A stretch of DNA of 64,000 nt from NCBI RefSeq assembly GCF_004792665.1, contig NZ_SRZX01000003.1, positions 124,001 to 188,000 of the forward strand, given 5' to 3'. A program made the position numbers and the translations under genes. The notes under the pieces are model-generated. The model was not told where the DNA came from and did no database searches. It was given only the letters and a program-made list of their open reading frames with translations. Position 1 is the first letter of the stretch. Each line of letters begins with the position of its first letter. Shown here one piece after another: positions 1-9,296 of the stretch. Source of the DNA: Marinobacter orientalis. GTDB taxonomy: Bacteria; Pseudomonadota; Gammaproteobacteria; Pseudomonadales; Oleiphilaceae.

Positions 1-489
1 CAGGTGAATGACCTGGTCCATTTCCACGGTAGCCATGTCCACTTCAATGAACTCTGGCAGGTTCTGCGGCAGACAGATCACTTCCACTTCGGTGATCTGG
101 TGGTTGGCAACGCCGCCCTGCAGCTTGATAGCCGGTGCCGAATCTTCGTTCAGGAAGTGCAGCGGTACGTTAACGTGGATCTCGTGATCCTTGTCAACGC
201 GCAGGAAGTCGGCGTGGGTCAGCAGCGGCTTGTACGGATGACGCTGCAGATCCTTGAGGATCACGCTTTCTTTCTTGCCTTCCAGTTCGATGGTCAGAAC
301 GTGAGAGAAAAAGGCTTCGTTTTCCAGAGCTTTTTTCAGCTCGTTGTGCCAGATGGAGATGGAAACGGCTTCCTTGTTACCGCCATAGACGATAGCCGGG
401 ATTTTCCGTTCCTCGCGACGCAGGCGGCGGCTCGCACCTCTCCCCTGATCGCCACGAGGAAATGCTTCAATAAGAAATTCCTGAGACAT
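1..489 (-). CDS. rplY: 50S ribosomal protein L25/Ctc (3' end outside window)
   Basis: Large-subunit protein of the long L25 (Ctc/TL5) type, which binds 5S rRNA. The first 163 codons are present and the gene runs off the left edge. The start MSQEFLIEAF is followed by the L25 core (RREERKIPAIVYGG, then HPYKPLLTHADFLRVD), and the second domain has begun by the edge (EVEVICLPQNLPEFIEVDM). The start is ATG at 489 with a GAGG Shine-Dalgarno just upstream. It lies downstream of prs on the same strand, the order seen in Pseudomonas (prs-rplY-pth). It was identified by reading the minus strand directly, since the gene is open at the window edge. Confidence 0.95.
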   Translation of the reverse strand, partial: MSQEFLIEAFPRGDQGRGASRRLRREERKIPAIVYGGNKEAVSISIWHNELKKALENEAFFSHVLTIELEGKKESVILKDLQRHPYKPLLTHADFLRVDKDHEIHVNVPLHFLNEDSAPAIKLQGGVANHQITEVEVICLPQNLPEFIEVDMATVEMDQVIHL

Positions 490-556
490 GGTTATAACCT
501 CAATTTTCACCCGAGCGGCCCGCGACCAGGTCCTGAACAGGTGACATTTGCGAAAT

Positions 557-610
557 GCCGGAAGCTTTTCCGGCGGACTAGACAGACCGGGAGCCCACTG
601 GGCTCCCGGT
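557..610 (-). terminator. Two hairpins between prs and rplY
   Basis: An 11-bp perfect stem (ACCGGGAGCCC, 586-596, pairing with 600-610, loop ACT) lies 35 nt after the prs stop. A second 7-bp stem (GCCGGAA 557-563 with TTCCGGC 568-574) follows towards rplY. Neither is followed by a clear run of T on the minus strand. They may be a partial terminator or processing site separating prs from rplY rather than a full intrinsic terminator. Confidence 0.5.
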
Positions 611-645
611 CCGGATTCTTCTCAGTAAATCAGGCGGTCAGCTGA

Positions 646-1596
646 TCAGGCGTTCTCGAACATCGCGCTGATGGACTCTTCGTTGCTGACGCGACGAATG
701 GATTCCGCCAGCAGTCCAGCCATACTGAGGACGCGGATCTTATCACAATTATGCGCTTTGTCACCCAACGGGATGGTGTCACAGACAACCAGTTCGTCCA
801 GTTCGGAGGCATTGAGGTTGTCGACAGCCGGCCCGGACAGGACAGGATGCGTGATATAGGCGACCACTTTCGAGGCACCATGCTCTTTCAGGGCATTGGC
901 GGCTTTACAGAGAGTGCCGGCGGTATCGATGATGTCATCCACCAGAATACAGGTCTTGTCTTTGACATCACCGATAATGTGCATGACCTGGGATACATTG
1001 GCCTTCGGGCGACGCTTGTCGATGATCGCCAGGTCAGCATCATCCAGGCGTTTGGCCACGGCGCGAGCCCGAACAACGCCGCCGACGTCAGGAGATACCA
1101 CGACAAAGTTCTCAAAGCGCTGTTTCTCGATATCTTCGAGCATGACCGGGGTGGCGTAGATGTTGTCAACCGGGATATCGAAGAACCCCTGGATCTGGTC
1201 GGCATGCAGGTCCAGTGTCAAAACCCTGTCGACGCCGATGCTGGAGATCATGTCTGCAACCACTTTTGCGCTGATGGCAACGCGGGTGGAACGAACGCGG
1301 CGATCCTGGCGAGCATAGCCATAATAGGGAATAACCGCAGTAACCCGGGTAGCGGAGGCGCGACGAAGTGCGTCGGCCATCACAATCAGTTCCATCAAAT
1401 TGTCGTTGGTGGGGTTGCAGGTAGGCTGGATGATAAAGACATCATGCCCGCGAACGTTCTCATTGATTTCAACAGTGGTTTCACCGTCGCTGAAGGTTCC
1501 AACGGTGGCCTGGCCCATGGGGATGTGGAGTTTCTGGGCGATGGCTTTGGCAAGCTCGGGATTGGCGTTGCCAGTAAAAATCATCAGTTTGGACAC
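646..1596 (-). CDS. prs: Ribose-phosphate pyrophosphokinase (PRPP synthetase)
   Basis: Makes 5-phosphoribosyl-1-pyrophosphate from ribose-5-phosphate and ATP for purine, pyrimidine, histidine, tryptophan and NAD synthesis. The protein is 316 aa; the E. coli enzyme is 315. Visible signatures are the N-terminal [14 protein letters not shown], the catalytic-loop region [23 protein letters not shown], and the PRPP-binding loop [13 protein letters not shown] chose the GTG start at 1596 because it gives the family N-terminus and has GAGAAGGA about 7 nt upstream. A longer reading from 1746 passes straight through the tRNA-Gln gene and is not real. The gene lies 52 nt downstream of that tRNA on the same strand. 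Confidence 0.97.
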   Translation of the reverse strand: MSKLMIFTGNANPELAKAIAQKLHIPMGQATVGTFSDGETTVEINENVRGHDVFIIQPTCNPTNDNLMELIVMADALRRASATRVTAVIPYYGYARQDRRVRSTRVAISAKVVADMISSIGVDRVLTLDLHADQIQGFFDIPVDNIYATPVMLEDIEKQRFENFVVVSPDVGGVVRARAVAKRLDDADLAIIDKRRPKANVSQVMHIIGDVKDKTCILVDDIIDTAGTLCKAANALKEHGASKVVAYITHPVLSGPAVDNLNASELDELVVCDTIPLGDKAHNCDKIRVLSMAGLLAESIRRVSNEESISAMFENA

Positions 1597-1648
1597 GACG
1601 GCATCCTTCTCGGTAACGGCGTTTGAATCAGAAGAAGCGGGAGAAAGG

Positions 1649-1723
1649 TGGCTGGGGTGGCAGGATTCGAACCTGCGCATGACGGGATCAAAACCCGTTG
1701 CCTTACCACTTGGCGACACCCCA
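1649..1723 (-). tRNA. tRNA-Gln (anticodon TTG)
   Basis: A 75-nt cloverleaf read on the minus strand. The acceptor stem is TGGGGTG/CACCCCA, the T arm contains GGTTCGAATCC, the anticodon stem is ACGGG/CCCGT, and the loop TTTTGAT centres on TTG. The 3' CCA is encoded (the TGG at 1649-1651 on the plus strand). It sits between ispE and prs on the same strand with gaps of 19 and 52 nt, so it is probably processed out of the ispE-prs transcript, as in Pseudomonas. Confidence 0.97.
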
Positions 1724-1742
1724 ATATCGTGCTTTTTTGGCA

Positions 1743-2600
1743 TCATTTCAGCTCTGTCAGCTTTTTGTGAAGTGGTGAAATGTTCACCCCTTTAGCCACG
1801 AACCCCTTGATGCCGGAGGGTTTGCTTTCCCAGATAATCCGGGCTGCGGATTCTGTCGGGAAACGTCCAAATATGCAAGCCCCGGTTCCGGTTAATCTTG
1901 CAGGTCCGAATTGTGCAAGCCATTCCAGGCTTCGATGAACCTCAGGATACAGTCTTCGAACTACATCCTCACAGTCGTTTCGGTACCTCGAGGCGTCTCC
2001 CTCAAAAGCGGGCGCTATTTTGATTCCGGGGGTATCCCTTGTCAAGCCTTGCTGGGAAAAAATCTCTTTGGTGCTTATATCGCATGGTGGTTTTATAACC
2101 ACAAACCAGTCTTCAGGGGGATTGGCGTCGGTCAGCCGTTCACCCACACCTTCGCCCCAGGCAGCATGCCCGTGCACGAAGACCGGCACGTCGGCACCCA
2201 GGGCCAGGCCCAGCTCTGCCAGCTGGTCGGATGAGCGGTTGAGCCGCCACAGGTGGTTCAGCCCCAGCAGTGTAGTGGCTGCATTGGAGCTGCCGCCGCC
2301 CAGGCCTCCCCCGAGGGGTAATTGTTTGTCGATGGTAATACTCACACCGGCAACTGTGTTGTTGGTGGTAGCCGCCAGTTGCCGGGCAGCGCGGACAACG
2401 AGGTTGTCCTCATCAGGCACGCCGGGCACGGGTTGCTCCAGCACTATCCGCCTGTCGGTGCGGGGCCTCAGGGTGATCGTGTCGCCATAATCAAGGAACT
2501 GAAACAGGGTTTGCAGTTCATGGTAGCCATCCGGGCGCTGGCCAAGGATGTGCAGGAACAGGTTCAGCTTTGCAGGGGAGGGCAGTACCAGGTCGTTCAC
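1743..2600 (-). CDS. ispE: 4-diphosphocytidyl-2-C-methyl-D-erythritol kinase
   Basis: ATP-dependent kinase of the MEP isoprenoid pathway, GHMP superfamily. It is 285 aa (E. coli 283). The N-terminal substrate strand is [15 protein letters not shown] and the phosphate-binding glycine loop is [16 protein letters not shown] at about residues 90-105. The C-terminal region has [13 protein letters not shown]. The start is GTG at 2600, overlapping the lolB stop by 4 bp (GTGA), so translation is probably coupled. The longer upstream frame lacks homology and lies within lolB. tRNA-Gln follows after 19 nt. Confidence 0.96.
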   Translation of the reverse strand: MNDLVLPSPAKLNLFLHILGQRPDGYHELQTLFQFLDYGDTITLRPRTDRRIVLEQPVPGVPDEDNLVVRAARQLAATTNNTVAGVSITIDKQLPLGGGLGGGSSNAATTLLGLNHLWRLNRSSDQLAELGLALGADVPVFVHGHAAWGEGVGERLTDANPPEDWFVVIKPPCDISTKEIFSQQGLTRDTPGIKIAPAFEGDASRYRNDCEDVVRRLYPEVHRSLEWLAQFGPARLTGTGACIFGRFPTESAARIIWESKPSGIKGFVAKGVNISPLHKKLTELK

Positions 2601-3235
2601 CAGACTTCCCCGTTGCGCTCGTGCCAGTTGCTTACCACCAGCCTTACACGCTTTTCGCCCTTGACGGCTGTCAGTCGGGCAGGCAGCGGCGGGTAGCCTT
2701 CGATGAACGGTTGCCACCGGTCATAGCGGATTTCCCAGCCCTGCTGGCGGATCACGGCAAGCTGCTCCTGGTCATCGAAAAACAGGCGGAAATCACCGTC
2801 AGGACCGGGCAGCCCGCGAATCCACCAGGTCAGGCTGTTGATCGGTAGTTGCCAGCCAGTGGCAGCCTCAATCAGGGCTTCCGGATCACCGGACTGATAC
2901 CGGTCGCCACCAGGGAGGGTGAGTTCTATGAAGCCGGGAACGCCTTCCAGAGTGGTGCGGCCCATGCCCAGGAACGACGAGGACAGGGCCAGTTCGTAGG
3001 CTTCCCCGTCCTGCTTCCAGTAATTGATCACGGCAGTACCGCTGTCTGACGGCTGCCTGACGGCAAGTTTCCCGCTGAGCTCCCACTGCTGGAATTGTTG
3101 CAGGCGCGCGCGTTCTTCACTCCAGCCCGAAGGGGGTTGCTCTGTCAGGCCTTCCGGCAAAGGATCGACCTGCAGGGAGGTGCAGCCGCCCATGATAAGG
3201 GCGGAGAACGTCAGGGCAATGGCCGCTGACCTCAC
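2597..3235 (-). CDS. lolB: Outer-membrane lipoprotein localisation protein LolB
   Basis: LolB is the outer-membrane acceptor that takes lipoproteins from LolA and inserts them in the outer membrane. The protein is 212 aa with a lipoprotein signal peptide ([18 protein letters not shown], lipidated Cys18). The mature part has family features such as [14 protein letters not shown] and [29 protein letters not shown]. The start is GTG at 3235, overlapping the upstream TPR gene stop by 4 bp (GTGA). The downstream stop overlaps the ispE GTG in the same way. The gene order TPR-lolB-ispE is as in Pseudomonas. Confidence 0.93.
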   Translation of the reverse strand: MRSAAIALTFSALIMGGCTSLQVDPLPEGLTEQPPSGWSEERARLQQFQQWELSGKLAVRQPSDSGTAVINYWKQDGEAYELALSSSFLGMGRTTLEGVPGFIELTLPGGDRYQSGDPEALIEAATGWQLPINSLTWWIRGLPGPDGDFRLFFDDQEQLAVIRQQGWEIRYDRWQPFIEGYPPLPARLTAVKGEKRVRLVVSNWHERNGEVW

Positions 3236-4992
3236 AGGGATTGCTCCCCCGTCAGCCTCTCAACGGTCTCGATCAATATCGGGTGGTCCGGGTCCTGGTC
3301 AAAGCCTTCCTCCCAGACAATGCGGGCCTGTTCCTGTTCACCGGTCTTCCACAGTACTTCGCCGAAGTGGGCGGCCACTTCCGGATCGGTAAAGGCCTCC
3401 CAGGCGCGGGACAGGTACTCGAGCGCCTTTTCGATTTCGCCCTGTTGATAGAGTACCCAGCCCATGCTGTCGAGGATGGCAGGATTTTCCGGGTCGATCT
3501 CCAGTGCCCGCTCAATGTAATCCCGGGCTTCGGCGTAGCGGTCCGAGCGAGTAGTGATGATATAGCCCAGAGCGTTGAGAGCGACAGCATTCTGCGGTTG
3601 CTCGTCGATGATCTTTTTCAGGTCTGCCTCTGCCTGCTGTGGCTGGCCCATGGAATCCAGCAGCATGGCCCGTGCGTAGCGGATGCGGACATTGTCCGGG
3701 TAGTCTTCCAGCGCTTTGTTGGCGGCTTCCAGCGCCTGCTGGTTCTTTTCCTGGTCCAGCAGCAGGTTGATTTCCAGCAGATGGAAGTTCTCTTCCTGCG
3801 CGGGGTTGTTGTTTCGCAACTCACGGATTGCGGCCAGTGCTTTGTCAAGATCGCCCTGTTCCGCCATGAGTTCGCTGGCCCGCGCCAGGGCAGGGAAATA
3901 GTAATTACCTTGTTTTACATTGTTGTAGAAGCCGATAGCCTGCTCGGTGTTGTTTTCTTCGTCGGCAATCCGGCCCAGGTAGTAGTGGGCTTCATCAGTG
4001 TGATGGCCCTGCTCGATCAGCCGGGTCAGCTCTTCCTCGGCGAGATCGGTCTGGCCATTTTCAAGCGCCACCAGTGCGTGTGAAAGGCGCAGGCCGGGTA
4101 CGTCGGGGAAACGCCTGACCAGCCTGCTGAATTCATCCTGGGCTGCCTGCAGCTCACCTTCGCCAATCAGCATGCGGCCATAGAGTGTGCCCATCTGGCG
4201 GTTGTCGGGAAAGCGCCGGGTGTTGCGCAACAGATGGTCCAGTGCCCGGTGCTTCTCGCCGACCTGGTATAGCAGGTCTCCCTTGAGAACCAGTGCTGGC
4301 TGGAAGTCGGGCTCCTCGTCGAGCAGGGGCGCTAGTTTGTCGAGAGCCTGCCGGGGTTCGCCGGTGACCTTCAACAGCAGCGCGATACTGTACTGGAGCT
4401 CGGGGTTGTCAGGATGCCGCTGCTCCATCTGCCGGTAGAGCTGCAGCAGTTCCTGTTGTTGCTCTGGTGGCAGGCTGCCGGCCATTGCGGCCAGACTGTC
4501 AAAGTCTGCATCGCCGCCCAGGTCCATGATGCGCTCCATATGGCCCAGGGCAGTTTCCAGGTCGTTGTTTTTCACCGCCTGGATAGCGGAGATCCGGTGC
4601 GCCTGCATGTTGTCTGGGTCCACGTCCAGCCATAACTCGGCCAGTTTTTGCTGGGCATTGTCGGCGTTGAGGGACTGGGCAATGCGCATGGTTCTCTCGA
4701 TCACCGCCCTGTCTCGGGATTGCTGCGCCGCTTTCATGTAGTTGACAAGAGTGACATCAAAGCGGCCACGCTGGGCCGCAATCTCGCCCGAGAGGAGCAG
4801 ATAGAGTTCCTCCGGCTCGAAATCGGCGTAGCGGATTTCCGGTTTCTGATCCTTTTGCGCCGCTGGTTCGGTGTTTGCGGTATCCGCCGGCGACGTGTCG
4901 GATTGCTGCTCCTGATCGCCCTGGAGAAAAGCGCAGCCGGACAGGGAAAGCCCGAACAGGCAGGTAACAAGCAGTAATGCAGACTTTTGCAT
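3232..4992 (-). CDS. TPR-repeat lipoprotein
   Basis: A 586-aa protein built almost entirely of tetratricopeptide repeats (for example NALGYIITTRSDRYAEARDY and AILDSMGWVLYQQGEIEKAL). It begins with a lipoprotein signal (MQKSALLLVTCLFGLSLSGC) and a Gln/Ser/Asp-rich linker of about 30 residues. It is probably anchored in the periplasmic face of an envelope membrane as a protein-interaction scaffold. I chose ATG 4992 over 5022 because it gives a clean lipobox and has GGGA upstream. It is the first gene of the leftward lolB-ispE-prs block, divergent from hemA. No enzymatic motif is visible and its partner is unknown. Confidence 0.85.
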   Translation of the reverse strand: MQKSALLLVTCLFGLSLSGCAFLQGDQEQQSDTSPADTANTEPAAQKDQKPEIRYADFEPEELYLLLSGEIAAQRGRFDVTLVNYMKAAQQSRDRAVIERTMRIAQSLNADNAQQKLAELWLDVDPDNMQAHRISAIQAVKNNDLETALGHMERIMDLGGDADFDSLAAMAGSLPPEQQQELLQLYRQMEQRHPDNPELQYSIALLLKVTGEPRQALDKLAPLLDEEPDFQPALVLKGDLLYQVGEKHRALDHLLRNTRRFPDNRQMGTLYGRMLIGEGELQAAQDEFSRLVRRFPDVPGLRLSHALVALENGQTDLAEEELTRLIEQGHHTDEAHYYLGRIADEENNTEQAIGFYNNVKQGNYYFPALARASELMAEQGDLDKALAAIRELRNNNPAQEENFHLLEINLLLDQEKNQQALEAANKALEDYPDNVRIRYARAMLLDSMGQPQQAEADLKKIIDEQPQNAVALNALGYIITTRSDRYAEARDYIERALEIDPENPAILDSMGWVLYQQGEIEKALEYLSRAWEAFTDPEVAAHFGEVLWKTGEQEQARIVWEEGFDQDPDHPILIETVERLTGEQSL

Positions 4993-5149
4993 GCAACATC
5001 CCATGATCTGTGTACAGTGCACCTGATCGGCCGGGAATGACTCTGGCGGCAGTCTCAGATGTGGCGTAAAGCAACGAGGTTCTATGATGGCACAAGCGCC
5101 TGATATTGCCCAACCTGTCAGCAGTTCCCGATATCACTGTGGTTTTGGG

Positions 5150-5178
5150 TGGCGACAGACGTCCGTGACCGTTAAAAT
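5150..5178 (+). promoter_or_regulatory. Candidate hemA promoter
   Basis: A sigma-70-like pair TGGCGA (5150-5155), 17-nt spacer, TAAAAT (5173-5178) lies 45 nt upstream of the hemA ATG in the 231-bp divergent gap with the TPR gene. The -35 match is poor, so this is tentative. Confidence 0.35.
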
Positions 5179-5223
5179 GGCTTTAATACTCCGTCTTCAG
5201 GCATAAGGCAGTCTAATCCCGAT

Positions 5224-6513
5224 ATGGCACTGGTCACTCTCGGAATCAACCATCGTACCGCACCGGTCGAGTTACGTGAGCGCGTCGCGTTCACTCCCGA
5301 GCGAATGGCAGAGGCCTTTGCCGAACTGCGCGCCACTTCTGGTGCCAGCGAGGCTGCCATTCTGTCGACCTGCAACCGCACTGAACTTTACCTTGCCGGT
5401 GACGATGATTGTGCGCCCGCCGTGCTGCGTTGGCTTGCGGGATTTCACAGCATGGAGGCAGGGGACCTGGAAGAAGTGCTCTATGTTCACCGGGACTCGG
5501 ACGCCGTACGCCATATGATGCGGGTTGCCGCCGGCCTGGACTCCATGGTGCTGGGTGAGCCGCAGATTCTGGGTCAGCTCAAGGATGCCTATGCCATGGC
5601 CCGCGAGCATGACGCCAGCGGCGCCTTCCTTTCGCGCCTGTTCGAGCATACCTTCTCCGTTGCCAAGCGGATACGCACCCAGACAGCGATCGGCGAGAAC
5701 CCTGTGTCAGTGGCTTACGCTGCAGTCAGCATGGCTCATCATATTTTTGCAGACATGTCCCGCAACAAGGCGTTGCTGATTGGCGCCGGCAAAACCATTG
5801 AACTGGTTTCCCGGCATCTGGCGGATGCCGGCGTAAACAGTTTTCTGGTGGCTAACCGTACCCTGGAACGCGCTCAGGCGCTGGCGGAGCCCCGGGGTGG
5901 CAAAGGCATTCTGCTCTCGGAGATTCCCGAGCACCTGGCCGATGTGGATATCATTATTTCGTCCACCGCCAGCCCGTTGCCGATTCTGGGCAAGGGCGCG
6001 GTAGAGCGGGCACTGAAAAAGCGCAAGCATCGTCCCTATTTCATGGTGGATATCGCTGTTCCCAGAGATATCGAGCCGGAAGTCAGTTCGCTTGCAGATG
6101 TCTACCTCTATACCGTTGATGACCTGCGACAGGTCATTGAAGAGAATGTGCGCTCCCGTGAGGGGGCCGCCCGGGAAGCTGAAAACCTGGTAACTGATGG
6201 CGTACAGCAGTTTCTCAGCCAGCTGCGGGCACTTGATGCGGTGTCTACCCTCAAACAGTTCCGCCAGCGCGCAGAAACCCTGCGGGATGCGGAGACCGAG
6301 AAGGCGATCCGCGCCCTGCGTAACGGTGCCGACCCGGAGACCGTTTTGCGGGGCATGGCCCGGGGGCTGACCAACAAGCTGCTCCACGAACCCTCCATCC
6401 AGGTTCGCAAGGCGACAACGGAAGGCAGAATGGAAGTCACCCAATGGCTCAGAGAGTTGCACCAGCTTGATGCGCTGGATGCCGACGCGCCCATCATCCC
6501 GGAAAAACTATGA
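5224..6513 (+). CDS. hemA: Glutamyl-tRNA reductase
   Basis: Reduces the glutamate of Glu-tRNA(Glu) to glutamate-1-semialdehyde with NADPH, the first step of C5-pathway heme synthesis. The protein is 429 aa. The N-terminus is [19 protein letters not shown], the catalytic cysteine is Cys50 in STCNRTELY, and the substrate region includes [16 protein letters not shown]. The NADPH-binding loop is [12 protein letters not shown], and the C-terminal dimerisation helices follow. The stop overlaps prfA by 4 bp (ATGA), giving a hemA-prfA-prmC-moeB operon as in Pseudomonas and E. coli. Confidence 0.97.
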   Translation: MALVTLGINHRTAPVELRERVAFTPERMAEAFAELRATSGASEAAILSTCNRTELYLAGDDDCAPAVLRWLAGFHSMEAGDLEEVLYVHRDSDAVRHMMRVAAGLDSMVLGEPQILGQLKDAYAMAREHDASGAFLSRLFEHTFSVAKRIRTQTAIGENPVSVAYAAVSMAHHIFADMSRNKALLIGAGKTIELVSRHLADAGVNSFLVANRTLERAQALAEPRGGKGILLSEIPEHLADVDIIISSTASPLPILGKGAVERALKKRKHRPYFMVDIAVPRDIEPEVSSLADVYLYTVDDLRQVIEENVRSREGAAREAENLVTDGVQQFLSQLRALDAVSTLKQFRQRAETLRDAETEKAIRALRNGADPETVLRGMARGLTNKLLHEPSIQVRKATTEGRMEVTQWLRELHQLDALDADAPIIPEKL

Positions 6514-7595
6514 AGTCATCGATTCAGTCCCGCCTCGAGCAGCTCGCTGACCGCTTCGAGGAAGTCAGCGCGTTGCTGAGTGATCAGGATACTATTGCCA
6601 ATCAGGATAAATTCCGCGATCTTTCCAGGGAGTTCGCCGAAATTGAGCCCATTGTTCACTGTTTCCAGGCCTGGCAGAAGTCGCGCGAGGATATAGAGGA
6701 AGCGACCGAGCTGGCCCGGGATGGCGATGCCGACATGCGGGCCATGGCAGAAGAAGAGTTAACCCTCGCGGAACAGAAAAGCGGGGAACTGGACGAAGAA
6801 CTCCAGCGCCTGATGCTGCCAAAGGACCCCAATGACAGCAAGAACGTGTTCCTGGAAATTCGTGCCGGAACCGGCGGCGACGAAGCCGCCATCTTTGCCG
6901 GCGATCTGTTCAAGATGTACATGCGTTACGCCGAGCGCCGGCGCTGGCAGGTGGAAGTCATCAGTGAAAGTGAAGGCGAACACGGTGGCTACAAGGAAAT
7001 CATCGTTCGCATTGCCGGTAGCGGCGTTTACGGCGCCCTGAAATTCGAGTCCGGTGCCCACCGCGTGCAACGGGTGCCGGAAACCGAGTCCCAGGGGCGT
7101 ATCCATACGTCTGCCTGCACGGTGGCCGTAATGCCGGAGGCGGACGAAACCGAGGCCGTCGAGATTAACAAGTCCGACCTGCGGGTGGACACCTTTCGTG
7201 CCTCCGGTGCTGGCGGCCAGCATGTCAACAAGACCGACTCCGCCATTCGCATCACCCACATTCCCACGGGTATTGTAGTGGAGTGCCAGGAAGAGCGCTC
7301 CCAGCACAAAAACCGGGCCAAGGCGATGAGTTTTCTTGCTTCCCGGCTTCAGAATGAGGAAATCGAGCGGCAGCAGAAAACCATGGCGGCAACGCGCAAA
7401 AGCCTGGTGGGCAGTGGTGACCGCTCCGAGCGCATTCGTACCTACAATTTCCCCCAGGGCCGGGTGACTGACCACCGCATCAACCTGACCCTCTACAAGC
7501 TGGATGAGGTGATTTCCGGTGACCTGGATGCTGTCATCGCGCCCCTCCAGCAGGAACACCAGGCCGACCTTCTGGCCTCGCTGGCTGATGAGTGA
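6510..7595 (+). CDS. prfA: Peptide chain release factor 1
   Basis: Recognises UAA and UAG and triggers peptide release. The 361-aa protein has the usual RF1 layout: N-terminal coiled coil, the stop-codon recognition tripeptide PxT (here PET, within [14 protein letters not shown]), and the catalytic GGQ in [15 protein letters not shown]. The C-terminal basic region contains [14 protein letters not shown]. The PET tripeptide, rather than PAT, is compatible with the PxT consensus. The start overlaps the hemA stop and the end overlaps prmC, whose product methylates the GGQ glutamine. Confidence 0.97.
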   Translation: MKSSIQSRLEQLADRFEEVSALLSDQDTIANQDKFRDLSREFAEIEPIVHCFQAWQKSREDIEEATELARDGDADMRAMAEEELTLAEQKSGELDEELQRLMLPKDPNDSKNVFLEIRAGTGGDEAAIFAGDLFKMYMRYAERRRWQVEVISESEGEHGGYKEIIVRIAGSGVYGALKFESGAHRVQRVPETESQGRIHTSACTVAVMPEADETEAVEINKSDLRVDTFRASGAGGQHVNKTDSAIRITHIPTGIVVECQEERSQHKNRAKAMSFLASRLQNEEIERQQKTMAATRKSLVGSGDRSERIRTYNFPQGRVTDHRINLTLYKLDEVISGDLDAVIAPLQQEHQADLLASLADE

Positions 7596-8436
7596 CTCAG
7601 CTTTATCCTGTGAGGCGCTGTTGAAAGACGCCGCTGCGCTTATCGGCGGCGAAACCCCGCGCCTTGATGCCGAGTTATTGCTCAGTCATGTGACCGGCTC
7701 GTCCCGGACCAGTTTCCGAGCCTGGCCCGACCGTGAGGTGGGTGTCGTTGAAGTAGCCCGCTTTTGTGCGCTTGTAGATCAGCGTTGTGAAGGCCATCCG
7801 GTGGCACACCTGCTGGGCGAACAGGAATTCTGGTCGCTGCCATTGAAGGTGACCCCCTTCACACTCATCCCCCGGCCCGACACCGAGTGCCTGGTAGAGG
7901 CCGCGCTGCTACTGGATTTGCCAGAGAGCGCCAAGGTGCTCGATCTGGGCACGGGCACGGGTGCCATCGCGCTGGCCCTGGCCAGTGAACGGCCGGGTTG
8001 GCAGGTTGCCGCCTGTGACGCCGTCACCGAAGCCGTGGACCTGGCAACCGAAAATGCCACCCGCCTGGGCCTGCCGGTGACGGTTGCGCGCAGCGACTGG
8101 TTTGCGGATTTGCCAGCCGGCTCTTTTGATCTGATCATTTCCAATCCCCCCTACATTGCTGGCAACGATGTCCACCTGGCCGAGGGCGACGTACGGTTTG
8201 AGCCAGAGTCGGCACTGGTGGCCGGCGACGACGGCCTGGATGATATCCGGCGGATTACAGCCGGGGCCCCAGCCAGGCTCTCAGCCGGTGGCTGGCTGAT
8301 ACTGGAACATGGCTATGAACAGGGCGAAGCAGTGCAGCGGCTTTTCAGTAATGCGGGATTGACCGATGTGGAAACCCGCCAGGACTACGGCCGCCGTGAC
8401 CGACTTACCATTGGGAGAAAGCATCGTGCTGAATGA
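7588..8436 (+). CDS. prmC: Release factor glutamine methyltransferase
   Basis: SAM-dependent N5-methylation of the GGQ glutamine in RF1 and RF2. It is 282 aa. An N-terminal helical domain ([11 protein letters not shown]) is followed by the SAM-binding motif [15 protein letters not shown] and the catalytic NPPY in [15 protein letters not shown] chose ATG 7588, which overlaps the end of prfA by 8 bp. The longer reading from 7519 lies within prfA and adds no conserved sequence. Its position directly after prfA fits its substrate. Confidence 0.95.
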   Translation: MSDSALSCEALLKDAAALIGGETPRLDAELLLSHVTGSSRTSFRAWPDREVGVVEVARFCALVDQRCEGHPVAHLLGEQEFWSLPLKVTPFTLIPRPDTECLVEAALLLDLPESAKVLDLGTGTGAIALALASERPGWQVAACDAVTEAVDLATENATRLGLPVTVARSDWFADLPAGSFDLIISNPPYIAGNDVHLAEGDVRFEPESALVAGDDGLDDIRRITAGAPARLSAGGWLILEHGYEQGEAVQRLFSNAGLTDVETRQDYGRRDRLTIGRKHRAE

Positions 8437-9175
8437 TGAAGAACTGCTGCGTTACAGCCGCCAGATACTGATGCCCCGGTTCGACATTGCCGGTCAGGCC
8501 AGGTTGAAGTCCGCACAGGTTCTGGTCGTTGGCGCAGGTGGCCTGGGCTGCCCGGTAGCCCTGTATCTGGGCGCTGCCGGCGTTGGCCATCTGACTCTGG
8601 TCGATGATGACAAAGTAGAAGTAGCCAACCTGCAGCGCCAGATCGCGTTCGAGCAGTTTGATCTTGGCGAATCCAAGGCCGAACGTCTGGCAGACCGTGT
8701 ACGACGGATTAATCCGGAGGTTTCCGTAACTGCATTGCCCCAGCGGCTTGAAGGAAACGAACTGCAGCGGCAGGTCAAGTCGGTAACCCTGGTCATCGAC
8801 TGCACCGACAACTTCAGTACCCGCTTTGCCCTCAACCGCGCCTGTGTTTCGGCTCGCGTGCCGTTGATATCGGGTGCGGCCATCCGCGGCGAGGGGCAGT
8901 TGGCCGTTTACGACGTTCGGGATGCGGCAAGCCCCTGCTATCACTGCCTTTATTCCGAACAGGGAAACGAAGACCTCAGCTGTTCTGAAGCCGGGGTGAT
9001 TGGCCCTCTGGTGGGCATGATCGGAGCCTCCCAGGCGATGGAAGCCATCAAGGTAATTACCGGTATTGGCAAGTCACTGACAGGCCGATTACTGATCCTT
9101 GATGCCTGGGAAATGGAATGGCGGGAAATGAAACTGACACGAGACCCGGGTTGTCCGGTCTGCTCAGGCCTTTAG
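8426..9175 (+). CDS. moeB: Molybdopterin-synthase adenylyltransferase / ThiF-family protein
   Basis: E1-like enzyme that adenylates the C-terminal glycine of the sulfur carrier MoaD for molybdopterin synthesis. At 249 aa it matches E. coli MoeB in length. It shows the ATP-binding glycine loop VVGAGGLGCPVALYLGAAG, the arginine finger segment NLQRQIAF, and zinc-binding CxxC pairs (CYHC and CPVC). The start is GTG 8426 with GGGAG upstream, overlapping prmC by 11 bp; no in-frame ATG fits. A ThiF role in thiamine synthesis cannot be excluded, since thiS and moaD are not in the window. Confidence 0.88.
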   Translation: MLNDEELLRYSRQILMPRFDIAGQARLKSAQVLVVGAGGLGCPVALYLGAAGVGHLTLVDDDKVEVANLQRQIAFEQFDLGESKAERLADRVRRINPEVSVTALPQRLEGNELQRQVKSVTLVIDCTDNFSTRFALNRACVSARVPLISGAAIRGEGQLAVYDVRDAASPCYHCLYSEQGNEDLSCSEAGVIGPLVGMIGASQAMEAIKVITGIGKSLTGRLLILDAWEMEWREMKLTRDPGCPVCSGL

Positions 9176-9186
9176 CGTTGGGAGCT

Positions 9187-9294
9187 GGAGCCAGCGGGCA
9201 GGCCCTGCCAAAACACGCTGTGAATACATCCCTGTACGCTCGGCTCCGCCATCCATGGCTCCGCACGGTTTTGCAGAGCCTGCCCGCTGGTTCC
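9187..9294. repeat. 108-bp palindromic intergenic repeat (family A)
   Basis: Outer arms GGAGCCAGCGGGCAGGC (9187-9203) and its complement at 9278-9294 pair over 17 positions with one G-T wobble. Inside, CTGC(C)AAAAC pairs with GTTTTGCAG, and a small central hairpin forms at GCCATCCATGGC (9248-9259). It fills the gap between the convergent genes moeB and phrB and could act as a bidirectional terminator. The structure looks like a dispersed REP/BIME-type element. Only one copy is in the window, so repetition is inferred. Confidence 0.6.
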
Positions 9295-9296
9295 CC

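Noticed and set aside
1597..1746. N-terminal extension of prs to 1746 (366 aa)
   Set aside because: The extra codons translate the tRNA-Gln gene. The family N-terminus starts at GTG 1596 with its own Shine-Dalgarno.
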